64,000 nucleotides of DNA from Mayamaea pseudoterrestris (Eukaryota > Bacillariophyta > Bacillariophyceae > Sellaphorales > Sellaphoraceae): positions 1,520,501 through 1,584,500 of the forward strand of contig BROI01000001.1 of NCBI GenBank assembly GCA_027923505.1, given 5' to 3'. This document shows positions 38,665 through 48,295 of this stretch, piece after piece. Both the position numbers and the translations under genes were made by a program. Each line of letters begins with the position of its first letter. Positions within the stretch are counted from its first letter, which is position 1. The notes beneath the pieces were generated by a model that did not search any database, was not told the origin of the DNA, and saw only the letters and a list, made by a program, of their open reading frames with translations.

Positions 38665-40573
38665 ATGAGCTCCCAAGGAGGCCAACGCAACATGAACATT
38701 ACACCTGGCGACTTTGTCGAGCTGACTTGCGAAGGCTATAAGGGCAAGCGCGGCTACGTGCTGGAACGTCCAGGCCCAGGCCAGAGAGTAATAAACCACG
38801 TAAGCGACGCTTCTTCTCATAGCTTATCTGTCGTGATTGACAATGATTATCCGTACTATGTCCCCTCCGAAGCAAGGGCGAATGAATATTTGAGCGTTGA
38901 TCGAGAGGACTTGATTCTTTTACAAAAGGAACTGGTGAGATTTCAGGTGCGAGTGTGCGACTACAAGTCGAGCAAATTTCCATGTCTCGGCGTTGCAGCA
39001 GCGCCATCGTATTCTCGGCAAGAGATAGCATTCGACACCGAGTCAGTGTTTCGAAAGATGTATCGTCCTTCCATTGAAGAATTACCGGGACCGCATACTG
39101 TAGAATCCGTTTTTAAAGATGTTGAGACGGAGAGCTTGTTCCGTGACATGTTCAAAGGGAACAACCTGGTTCTGACTTGGATGCACTATTTTGAAAAGGA
39201 TACAAATGATGACATAGGAGACCATTTAGAGAATTGCAGGCCGACGCTCATAACTCATGTTTACGAAGCGAAGCCGGATGGAACGCTTGTGGAATTAGGA
39301 TTTGTCGGGGGTTTTCCAAAAGCGTCTCGAAACCACAGCGAGAAGGCGTATCAGACTAGATATAATTGGCTCGACAGACGGCTAAGCGAAAACCAACTCA
39401 CACTGGGACAAGCACGTGCCCTGCTCGAACGAATTTTTCATCTTCTATTTCGTTTGGTTGCTTTTGATCTCGGCAACTACAATGCGGCCGCCATAGCCCG
39501 CGGTATGGTAATGTCATACAAGGATGAAAATAGGTGGAAAGAAGCTGTGGACTTAGAAATGATCACAGGTGACTTGATGTCAGTATCACCGCGAAAAGAT
39601 GCTTTGTTTTTCGAGCTTTACAAGATCAGTACCTGCCTTGATGCATGCGCCAGGTACCGGGAGGCCGGAGCCCTTTATGGTCAAGCTATTGAATGCTATC
39701 GCAATGTCCCAGACAATTATGCTACTTTCCCACCCATGGAAATCGATTCTCGTCTTCAAGAGCGTCTCTGGCTCGAAGTCATTATGCACTACCAGAAAGG
39801 GCGTGCGTACTCGAGTTGTTGCGAGTGGGAGCTTGCTGAGACTTCATTGCTTGCTAGTCTGAGAAAGCTGTTTAAAAACTTGCATGGATATCAAGCCTTT
39901 GACGAGCCCCTTTTTCAAAAAACATATGAAGAGCTAATTAGTTTGCTGTATGCTTGGGTGGATTCGCTCGGTGGTGACGGAGTTGCGTCCCCGATAAACG
40001 AAGTCGCAAACCTATTGCGCGCGGCGGTGTTATCGGCTCGCTTGAAGCCAGACCAACCGGAACCACCAATATTTATCGCAGATCGATACCGACGAGATCC
40101 ACGCGCTGCCAAGAAAGCTCTCAAGAAAGCTTTTTCAGCAAAATCAGTCTCTTCTTTTCGATCACATGTGAGCTCTTGGAAAAAGATTGGTGCGGTGGCG
40201 AACGTTCCTCTGGACCCGGAGCTCATGTTGCAAATGTACAGAGGCCACGAAAGGGCCAATGAGGACGCACGCAATGCTTACCTTCGAGCAGCGCTTGTTG
40301 TACCTCCTATATACAGTTGTTGTTTCCCAGATTGCTGTAAGGCAGATGAAAACAGTAAGATGTTTAATTGCTCGCGGTGTAAATCGATTGACTACTGGTA
40401 CGTCGCAGTGCAAAATGCCGCTACCGTAATATCAATTTGTCTTGACTCATCCAATTTGTTTATTTTGCAGCTCCAAGGAATGCCAGGTTGCACATTGGAA
40501 GGCGCACAAGAAGGATTGCAAGCGAATCGCTGCCCAACTTGAAGCACGACGCGCTCAGCGCAACGATGAATGA
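38665..40573 (+). CDS. Gene C: MYND zinc-finger protein
   Basis: Two exons (38,665-40,397 and 40,471-40,573) joined across a 73-bp GT-AG intron give 611 residues. The intron splits a Cys codon of the C-terminal MYND finger. After splicing, the zinc ligands run CCFPDCC, CSRCKSIDYC, SKECQVAHW and HKKDC, the C-x2-C type series ending His-Cys. The N-terminus has a short KOW-like segment (GDFVELTCEGYKGKRG). The long middle is helical and resembles tetratricopeptide-like repeats (about residues 330-480, for example ALYGQAIECYRNVP). MYND proteins bind proline-rich partners or methylate targets; no SET domain is present, so an adaptor role is likely. The chosen start, MSSQGGQ, precedes the first recognisable domain. 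Confidence 0.8.
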
Positions 40574-40734
40574 GCAGCGCTCTGTAGTAAAAATTCCTAT
40601 CATTTAATCGTTTTAAATCATTAAGTATATTTACCTTTTAACACGCATTTACATTCATCCCTATAGTCGAGTCGTATCATCCAGACGAACGTCTTTTGAT
40701 CTCAACAGCCTTTCAACCAACCCATTACTCGCTT

Positions 40735-41271
40735 TTAATCATCCTCGCTAGCAGATGCATCCTTCTCCTTGTTGTCACTATCCTCCGCCTCGACTCTTTC
40801 AGTTTCATTCTTATCATCACTCTGTTCCATCTTCGCTTCATACTCTTGCGACGCCTTGACTCGCTCCTCCAGCAGTTCCGTCGCATTGGCGTTTGGATTC
40901 ACGTTTTTGCCAAACGGATTGATGGGTCGCTGGTCGTGCGCAAAGAGTGGTCGATCCGTATTGTTGCCGCGCCGGGCCTGCGGGTTCCACACCTTGAGCT
41001 CCTTGGTGGGCGACGACATTTTGGTGGGCATGGAGGCGCGCTTGACGGGAGAGTATTCGGTGCTATGGAATATTTCACTGGCGCTGCTGTTTGGATTCAC
41101 ATTTTTACCGAGCGGGTTGATGGGTTCCTGATCCGTACTGGCAAGGTTGTTGAGGGCGTGACCCTTGCCGTGCTGGTACTGCTGGACCTTTTTGATCTTG
41201 GGGGGATTCTTGTCAAACATGGCGCGGAGATTGGCGAGTCTGCTGCCGGACGTTTCTGGTTCGTCTGACAT
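40735..41271 (-). CDS. Gene D: small acidic protein with two INPxGKNVNPN repeats
   Basis: An intact frame of 178 residues from ATG 41,269-41,271. The sequence is disordered and polar, ending in an acidic tail (EAEDSDNKEKDASASEDD). A motif appears twice, QEPINPLGKNVNPNSSASE and QRPINPFGKNVNPNANATE, about 65 residues apart. The spacing and near-identity point to a short linear motif that contacts the same partner at two places. No family is recognised. It is convergent with gene C (161 bp apart) and divergent from gene E. Confidence 0.65.
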   Translation of the reverse strand: MSDEPETSGSRLANLRAMFDKNPPKIKKVQQYQHGKGHALNNLASTDQEPINPLGKNVNPNSSASEIFHSTEYSPVKRASMPTKMSSPTKELKVWNPQARRGNNTDRPLFAHDQRPINPFGKNVNPNANATELLEERVKASQEYEAKMEQSDDKNETERVEAEDSDNKEKDASASEDD

Positions 41272-41550
41272 GATGTATTTTTCTTGACTTTATCGTATGT
41301 ATTTGGGTGTAGGTAGGTGCTGCTGCCGTCGAGATTCGATGCAAGTGACGAGGCACGAGGCTCGCCATGGCGGAGGCGCGGCGTCGGCGTGACCTCCAAG
41401 CAGTCATCCAACTCGACGCGTCGTGACCGACAAAACTGTGACTCATAGTTTGGATCTCTACTTACGCCCAGCTGTTTCGGGATCTTGTTTCATGTCTTAG
41501 CGCGACTAAAAAATTCTGGATCTCCATCCAACCGCACACCAAGTTCCACC

Positions 41551-42381
41551 ATGATGAAAGGCTCGCTGTCACACAGTCGCTCTCGCTCCGATTCCTCCAT
41601 TTTCATTCTACCATTACTATTGACGCTCTATTTCTTGACTCGTCCGTCACTGTCACTATCTAATTCGCCCGCAATTACAACAATGTCAGCTGCCGCTGCC
41701 ACCAAGCAAATACCCGGCGCCCTCATTTTTCTGCACGGCCTGGGCGACTCCCCATCCGGCTGGTCGCATTTGCAGCGGTCCTTGGCGCAGCTGCGTCCAA
41801 GACTGGCAGAATTGACGTACATATTTCCAGCGGCTCCCATGGTGGCCATTAGCATCAACGGCGGCGCCCGCATGCCGGGGTGGTTCGATCTACTGGAGTG
41901 GCCCGTGAGTGTCGGCGATCCAGAGGATGAAGCAGGACTAAAGGCGGCAGTCACGCAGCTGCATGATGAAATAAGCAAGCTGGAAGAGTCTGGTGTTCCG
42001 AAAAGTCGCATAGTTGTGGGCGGATTCAGTCAAGGCGCGGCCGTCGCCTTGCTGGCAGCCTATCACGCTGGAGTGCAGCAACCAAACAGCTCACCACTCG
42101 CCGGAGTGGTGGCACTCTCCGGATGGCTGACCATGACCAACGACTTGCAAGTTTTCAAAGACATTGCCAAACATACGCCATGCTGGTGGGGGCATGGAAC
42201 GTATGACGACAAGGTGTTGTATGCGCAGCAAGCCTTTGGTGCAGGCAAGCTCAAGGAACACAAGGTCAATGTTTCCACCACGAGCTATCCCATGGGACAT
42301 GAGAGCTGCGCGGAGGAAATGGACGACTTGGCCGCGTTTCTGGATGAAACGCTGTTTGGAGCGGAACAGTCGGAGCTATAG
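41551..42381 (+). CDS. Gene E: acyl-protein thioesterase (APT1/LYPLA family)
   Basis: 276 residues, intact. The family hydrolyses thioester-linked palmitate from proteins, and lysophospholipids, using an alpha/beta-hydrolase triad. Here that is Ser160 (GFSQG), Asp219 (HGTYDDKV) and His250 (MGHES), with HGLGDS forming the oxyanion-hole strand. Residues 16-33 are hydrophobic (FILPLLLTLYFL), so the enzyme may be membrane-anchored or exported, unlike the soluble animal enzymes. An internal ATG (41,683, MSAAAAT) could give a cytosolic form. The first half is almost identical to copy 1 and the second half is not, with the switch near 41,950-42,003. Confidence 0.9.
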   Translation: MMKGSLSHSRSRSDSSIFILPLLLTLYFLTRPSLSLSNSPAITTMSAAAATKQIPGALIFLHGLGDSPSGWSHLQRSLAQLRPRLAELTYIFPAAPMVAISINGGARMPGWFDLLEWPVSVGDPEDEAGLKAAVTQLHDEISKLEESGVPKSRIVVGGFSQGAAVALLAAYHAGVQQPNSSPLAGVVALSGWLTMTNDLQVFKDIAKHTPCWWGHGTYDDKVLYAQQAFGAGKLKEHKVNVSTTSYPMGHESCAEEMDDLAAFLDETLFGAEQSEL

Positions 42382-42544
42382 ACGAAAAAGAAATAAACGA
42401 AACGTATGCATGTATGCGACGCACGGGATATGTCGTGCTTCGCTTGTGGGTGACTCATAGAGTCAGCTACTAGTACGTAGTCCTGTAAACACTACAAATT
42501 ACTTGTAAACTACTTTACAAATATGTTAATGCAATTGACCCGCT

Positions 42545-43930
42545 CTAGTACAAGACACTGGCATGCTCGCCGCCGCGACTCGCCCAGCGGGCCGACCGCG
42601 TCAATCCGCGCTTGGACAAAGACTTTTTTCGCTCCACCGCCACGTCCAACATCTTGCTAGTATTCTTGGTGATACTACCACTCAATGATCCGCTGCTGCT
42701 GCGCAGGAAGCGACCGAAAAACAAGGATGGACTGGCGGCTCGGCAATGGTCCAGCATGGTGGTGGAAGCGGAGCGCTGCACGGCAGTCTTGGCGATTGGA
42801 TACGATACAATCAGCTCATCGTCGTCGTCACTCGACAGGCCTTCGTCATCGTCTTCCTCCTCCATAATGGTAAAGACGGCCGAGCTATTGGTAGTGTCAT
42901 TATATTGGTTGTCACTGTAATCAAGACACTTGCGCTCCGTCGCGTCGCCTTCGCGCGACTGCGCGTAAATGTTGACCAGTACGTCGCCCATTTGCAAGCT
43001 GGTTGAGTTGGTGCTGTCTGCAGGATAGGTGTTTGTGAAGAGCGGCGGCGGTGCCACGTTCCGCTGATTGGTTCGATTGCATTGTTGTTGCGGTTCAAAG
43101 ACGCGCTTTTTGCGGCGAAATGCTTGACTGTGGCGCGGCGGCGAAACATATGTTGGCGGCGTGACTGGACTTGGTCTTCGACCATGATTCATGGAAATCA
43201 ACAGTGGCGGCCCAACGGGACTTTTGTTGTTGGCGGTATGCATCAGTTGCTCCTTCCAGCTTGCCTCCTGCTCTGGGAGAGCGTCGAAATACATGTAGTC
43301 GCCAACGTCATTGTGCGACACAATGGTCGATGCGACGCTGTAGTTGTCGTCATCAACATCGTCCATAACATCATTGTCAGGTTGTTGTTGCCAATTAGTA
43401 GCCGTATTCGTCATCGCTGCATACTGATACTCCAAGTGGACGGGAAGACTCTGTACCGATGCTGCATCGTCATCTTCATCGTTGCTGCCGCCGCCATTGC
43501 CGGTGATGCGATTGTACTCGGCTTCAATGTCACTGACACTTGTTAGCGATGACTGTCGGTGCACCACACGCTGACGAAAGCTGCGTCGTCGTTCCTGCTG
43601 CGGCGACATTGAAACGCTCCGAGCCGCAGCCACGTTGGTGATGAAGGAGTTGGAGCGTCCGTCGTTGCGTGACGCGTTGCAACGAATGGTGGCTTCGTAG
43701 TGGGCGGCGCGACTTGCAACGACGGACAGCGGCATGGGAGTGCCGGGACGAAAACTCATGGTGCAGCAATTGTTGAGTGATTGTGAGAGAGTAGTCGTCA
43801 AATATGTGAGCATCAAAAGTGACTGGGCAGGACTCGTCGTCTCTTGGATGCGGACAAAACGATGAGCACGATTCTTCGGCTTCGTTTTGCGTTCGCGAAA
43901 TTCGCTCATTCGTTGCGAACACAGAAGCAT
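42545..43930 (-). CDS. Gene F: Ser-rich disordered protein
   Basis: 461 residues, intact, from ATG 43,928-43,930. It has no known domain. It contains a basic RRRSFRQR patch followed by SLTSVSDIEAEYNRI, an acidic central area (DDVDDDNYSVAS), a Pro-rich basic region (PTYVSPPRHSQAF), the hydrophobic island MGDVLVNIYAQSR, a second acidic run, and a basic C-terminal tail. The islands are the parts conserved with copy 1. The protein is probably a scaffold or regulated adaptor, but this is an inference from composition only. Confidence 0.75.
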   Translation of the reverse strand: MLLCSQRMSEFRERKTKPKNRAHRFVRIQETTSPAQSLLMLTYLTTTLSQSLNNCCTMSFRPGTPMPLSVVASRAAHYEATIRCNASRNDGRSNSFITNVAAARSVSMSPQQERRRSFRQRVVHRQSSLTSVSDIEAEYNRITGNGGGSNDEDDDAASVQSLPVHLEYQYAAMTNTATNWQQQPDNDVMDDVDDDNYSVASTIVSHNDVGDYMYFDALPEQEASWKEQLMHTANNKSPVGPPLLISMNHGRRPSPVTPPTYVSPPRHSQAFRRKKRVFEPQQQCNRTNQRNVAPPPLFTNTYPADSTNSTSLQMGDVLVNIYAQSREGDATERKCLDYSDNQYNDTTNSSAVFTIMEEEDDDEGLSSDDDDELIVSYPIAKTAVQRSASTTMLDHCRAASPSLFFGRFLRSSSGSLSGSITKNTSKMLDVAVERKKSLSKRGLTRSARWASRGGEHASVLY

Positions 43931-44281
43931 CGCAACGATACTAACTAATGTCAGTCACAAATCGATCGTGCGAACATGGAATTGAAACGTGGTTACGTCG
44001 TTCCGGTTCTCAATGGCGCGGCACGCTTTCGCTTTCGGTGGCTCACTTTTTCTTTCCAATCCAACGGCCCACTCATGCCATGTTCGATTCCTTGGACAGC
44101 CACAAAGCAAGGTTATCGTCGGAAGATAGAAAGCAAGAGCAAGAGTAACCAAGGATTGATACATTGAAAGCTTTCTTAGGTGCTTGTGACCTTTCGTGTG
44201 ATCCTCCGCCTCGTTCCAAAAAAGAAGAAACATCACCAAACAGCCGTTCGCCTAACTGACAGTCGTTCGAAAAGTTTCATC
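43931..44281. promoter_or_regulatory. Divergent F/G intergenic region (copy 2)
   Basis: A 351-bp spacer that should contain both promoters. The block 44,040-44,115 is the part best conserved with copy 1. No specific site is identified. Confidence 0.35.
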
Positions 44282-44902
44282 ATGACGACCACCAACTATG
44301 TGATGGAAACGTTGACGTTCCACCAAACGACAAGCTCCAAATGTTTTCACAACAAGTCGCGGCCCCCATTACGAAGTAACGTTCGATCGTTGCATGACGA
44401 CGACGGCGAATCATCCACTCTGAGTCTCACATATTCCATGTCCACGACGGCCAGTGACGACGACGATGATGAGTTTTCCTTTGCCGACATGATGCAAGTT
44501 TTTGGTGGTCATGACGATAAGCGTATGGCATTATCGCTGCGGAAGCGACGCTGGACGAGCAGCTGCGACGTTGAAACGTCCAAAAGTGATGTTGCATTAT
44601 TGGCATGCAGTACGACGGACCATGACGTTGTGGTCGCACAAGCCACTACTGACAATGGATCAATCGCATTGCATGGCGCTGACGACTTGCATGAACGAAA
44701 GGATGCGCAGCGAACCTGTCCATCATTGTCGTCGGTGGACGCATCAAACGACGACAAGTCATTGCCGCTGACCATGATGAACAGCAATAAAATTCGAGAC
44801 GATGAGCCCAATCACTTGGAGGAATTGTGTCAGACATCACCATGGATGGTTTGTTTGGTGGATGCGATCAAGAATCTAACCAGTCTTGAACGTTACTATT
44901 AG
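44282..44902 (+). CDS. Gene G: small acidic disordered protein
   Basis: 206 residues, intact, from the ATG at 44,282. It is Ser/Asp-rich with two conserved islands, STLSLTYSMSTTAS plus DEFSFADMMQV, and the C-terminal SPWMVCLVDAIKNLTSLE. The same islands are the constant parts of copy 1, whereas the linkers vary in length. The arrangement suggests two partner-binding segments on a flexible chain. No known family is recognised. It is convergent with ArgRS (238 bp). Confidence 0.7.
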   Translation: MTTTNYVMETLTFHQTTSSKCFHNKSRPPLRSNVRSLHDDDGESSTLSLTYSMSTTASDDDDDEFSFADMMQVFGGHDDKRMALSLRKRRWTSSCDVETSKSDVALLACSTTDHDVVVAQATTDNGSIALHGADDLHERKDAQRTCPSLSSVDASNDDKSLPLTMMNSNKIRDDEPNHLEELCQTSPWMVCLVDAIKNLTSLERYY

Positions 44903-45140
44903 CTCTGTGCGTCATGTGTGATTAGTCTGTTCGTTCTGCGTTTGTTCTTGTTAGCACCAGTTTTGATAATCTTTGTTAACGTCAAGGACAAAAATGCAGA
45001 GTGAGATCAGTTGGATTTGGTTATTAAATTCTAACGTTGGCGTATTAATGGCAAGTAGAAAATTAAGCATTTTCAATTTGACTACCGGTAGTCTCCACCG
45101 TTTACAAGTAGTGCGTCCATGAAGCATAACATACAGCTAC

Positions 45141-47776
45141 TTAGATACGCATGACATTGCGAATGCCGAGCAAGTCAAAGCATTGTCCCATGGCCAAGGT
45201 CGACACATGGCACAGGAGCAGGCGACTCTTCATTTCCGGGCTACCCAGCACCTTGCATTGCGTCACAAAGTCGCCGACCGCAGTGGAAAGCTTGTAGACG
45301 TATTCGCAAATGTTGCAGGGAAACAGCTCCTCCAACGTCTTTTCGTACATGTCGGCAAAGGCCATCAAATTGAGCGCAAGGTTGCGCTCCGATGGGTGCT
45401 CAATGACAATCTCCTCTCCCGACTTGAGCAAGTCTTGAATGTCAACGTTAAACTCCGCCTTGGCCTTGGCACCAATACTCTCCAATCTGACACGGGCATA
45501 CAGTAGGTAGACTGCCGTATCACCCTTGGTGTCAAGCATCTGATCGTACGAAAACTTGTAATTGGAAGTAGGATTTCGGCGCAAATCGTAGTACTTGACA
45601 GCACCGTACCCAACAGCTTCCGCAACGCTCTTGACTTCATCGACAGTGATACCGGCTTTTCCTTCCGCTATGCGCTCTCGAAGCGATTGGTCCATGCGCA
45701 CGACAGCCTCGTTCAGCAAGTCGACGAGTCTGACAGTCTCGCCTGAGCGTGTCTTGAAACGTTTGCCGTCCTCGCCTATGAAAATGTAAGCACAGTGTTT
45801 AATGACTTTCAAAAAACATGCATCATGATCATTGACGTGGCGATGTTCTTATACATACCTTGCACCGTTCCAAAGCCAATGTGCTCCAGTCGCTGATTAC
45901 CATCCTTTACCCAGCCAATCGCGCGACCAGCTCCATAGACCATCTTGAAGTGATCAGCTTGCGTAAAGTCAGTAATGACAATAATACGATCGGCCTTTAA
46001 CTCAAACAGTCTGTACTTGAGCGCGGCAGCATCCGTCGAGTCGTATCCGTAGCCACCATCCGACTTTTGCAGCATGAGCGGCACCTTGAAGTTGTTTACG
46101 CGCACCACCTTGGCGCCGCCTTCCTCCGCCTCCAACATGCCCGCTTGCTCAAACTCTTGAATGACGGCTGGAATCTTGTCATTGTAAAAGGACTCGCCAC
46201 ACTCGTTTAATCGCACGTCGAGTCGCTCGTACACCTTTTGGAACTCGGCGCGCGACGTGTCGCACAGCATTTTCCAAATGTTGGTGCACTCCTCGTCGCC
46301 CGCCTGCAGCTTGACCACGTTGAGCTGCGCCAGCTTTTTGAACTCGGGACTCTCGTCGAAGCGTTGCTTGGCCTTTTTGTAAAACTCGGTCAAGTCGGTA
46401 ATCGAGGCGCCCTCCGCGCCACTATGCGACTCGCCGCTAGCATTACCGACCGTCGACTCCTGCAGTTCCTTGAGATACTGAATGAGCATGCCAAACTGCG
46501 TGCCCCAGTCCCCCACGTGGTTGATTCGATGCACCGTATGACCCACCGCCTCCAATATGCGACACACCGACTCTCCGATAATGGTGCTCCGCAAGTGACC
46601 CACGTGCATTTCCTTGGCAATGTTGGGCGACGAAAAGTCCACGACGCATGTTTGCGGAGTAATGTTTGGAGGAAAGGGCATGACTTGCTGCTGTGCGTTG
46701 CTGCCTGCGTCACGAACCACGTTCAATCGCTGGTTCAAGTGCGTTTGCAGAAAGCGCGGCTGAATCTTCATCATGATGAAACCAGGTCCCTGCACCGTCA
46801 AGTCCGTGACCACGGGGTGGTCTTCGCCATTGCCTGCACTTACGACTGCATCAATCATGGCTTGCGCCACTTGCTGCGGACTATTAAATGTTGTAATGCC
46901 ACGTTGCTTGAGTGTCGCAAAAATCGACATGGCGGCGTTGCACTGGTAGTCGCCGTGCTTGGGGTTTTGGCACTTTGTCACCAAATTAGCTGCCAAGTCG
47001 GTGATTACATGGTTGGAAATGTGGCGGACGGCGGCGCCAAATACGTGGCGCAATACGTGCGACAAGCGGGGTTCATCCATGTCAATCGCGGTGACTGGTG
47101 CAGTCGAGTTTGAAGACGACGCTGATACGCTGGCATTAAACTCTGACACAGCTTGCTTGGCTGCTGCAAACGCCGCGGCGTGATGCTTGACGTAGTCGGA
47201 AACAATCTCCGGCAAGTCGGTTGTTGCGCAGTCGTTCAAAAGAGTCGTGACGATGCAAACATCCGCCACGGAAACGTTACTTCCCACCAAGCAGTGCATG
47301 GACGAATGATGATGGTGCTTGCGGCGGTGCTCGAGTGTTTCGATCAACCGTTGCAGCGACGGTTTGTTGTTCGACGATGAATGCCTCAACTCTGTTCGCT
47401 CCCAGTCGAGCCAGTCCTCCATTTTGGCCTGATCCAAGTCGCTGCATTGATTTGCCGTCACATTCATTCGACTCAGTGCCAGCGCCATGCCGTTGCCGCC
47501 GCCGCCGACCACGTCCAGTAGCTCATCTTGCTGCAGCAGGACGAGGGCTGGATGCTGCTGCTGCTGCAGGAAAAAGTTTGCATCATCGTCGGGAGCAGCC
47601 ACTGCCTGCAACTCGACTTGGTGCAGCTGCGCCGTCCAAAGTAGCTTGATCATGACGGAATTATTCGTGTTGTTATTGCCATGGACGAGGCCAAACTGGA
47701 AGGATGGAGTTGTGGCGGAAGCATTCGATGATGGAGCAGCAGCAGTCGCTTGCTTTGGCTTTTTCGAGGCTGCCAT
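45141..47776 (-). CDS. Gene H: arginyl-tRNA synthetase with N-terminal GST_C-like domain
   Basis: Two exons (47,776-45,859 and 45,775-45,141) separated by an 83-bp intron encode 850 residues. The enzyme charges tRNA-Arg with arginine. The class I HIGH-like motif is HVGHL at residue 391, within the family signature [17 protein letters not shown]. The anticodon-binding end closes with the family-typical GIRNVMRI. The N-terminal ~190 residues are extra compared with the usual enzyme: a Gln-rich lead, then a segment with [12 protein letters not shown] and [18 protein letters not shown], the N-cap signature of the glutathione S-transferase C domain, interrupted by a His-rich run. An in-frame upstream ATG at 47,890 would add 38 residues rich in Arg/Lys/Ser, possibly an organelle leader. 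Confidence 0.92.
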
Positions 47777-48295
47777 TGTGTACTCTTTAAATTCTCTTTT
47801 TCGTTTTGTAGAAGATATCTTGAGTAGTCGACTGCACAGGTTTAAGAAAGCTTGATGTTGCCAAGTCGTTAGCTTGTTGGAACGAGCCATGCTAGTGGAA
47901 CGTTTCGCTCGGCCACTCGAAACGGATCAACGAGCGGCTCCAGCACTAGTTGCCATGCGACATATGACGGGTGCAGGTCAGACGATATTATGATGCGGAT
48001 GCGACATGGATCTACATAAGCCTCGCGACACGCTTGCCCAAACTCGACCATGCGCGCGACGACCGCCGATTTTCAACACGTGCCTTCGCAATGGATGCAA
48101 CTCGAGTAGTGATACAAAATTAGCATCGCTTTCAGCCTTTGGATTTTTCTCCATCAAGCATTTCGATCAGTGAAAAAGCAGCAATTCGCCAGATTGATCC
48201 TTAAGCCTTGCCAGTTCCTTTCTAGCGCCCTAGCGCCCCGACATCCAAGATCAACTCGAGCGAGGCAGCAAATTCATTCTTCATTATTAGCCGCG
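47777..48295. other. Divergent H/I intergenic region (copy 2)
   Basis: A 519-bp spacer between the ArgRS and JmjC starts. The first 114 bp is open in frame with ArgRS (alternative upstream start at 47,890). The rest should hold the two promoters. No other gene is seen. Confidence 0.4.

Noticed and set aside
46238-47113. Plus-strand open stretch (291 codons) opposite ArgRS
   Set aside because: It is the antisense reading of the catalytic region of ArgRS, is not kept intact in copy 1, and shows no domain.
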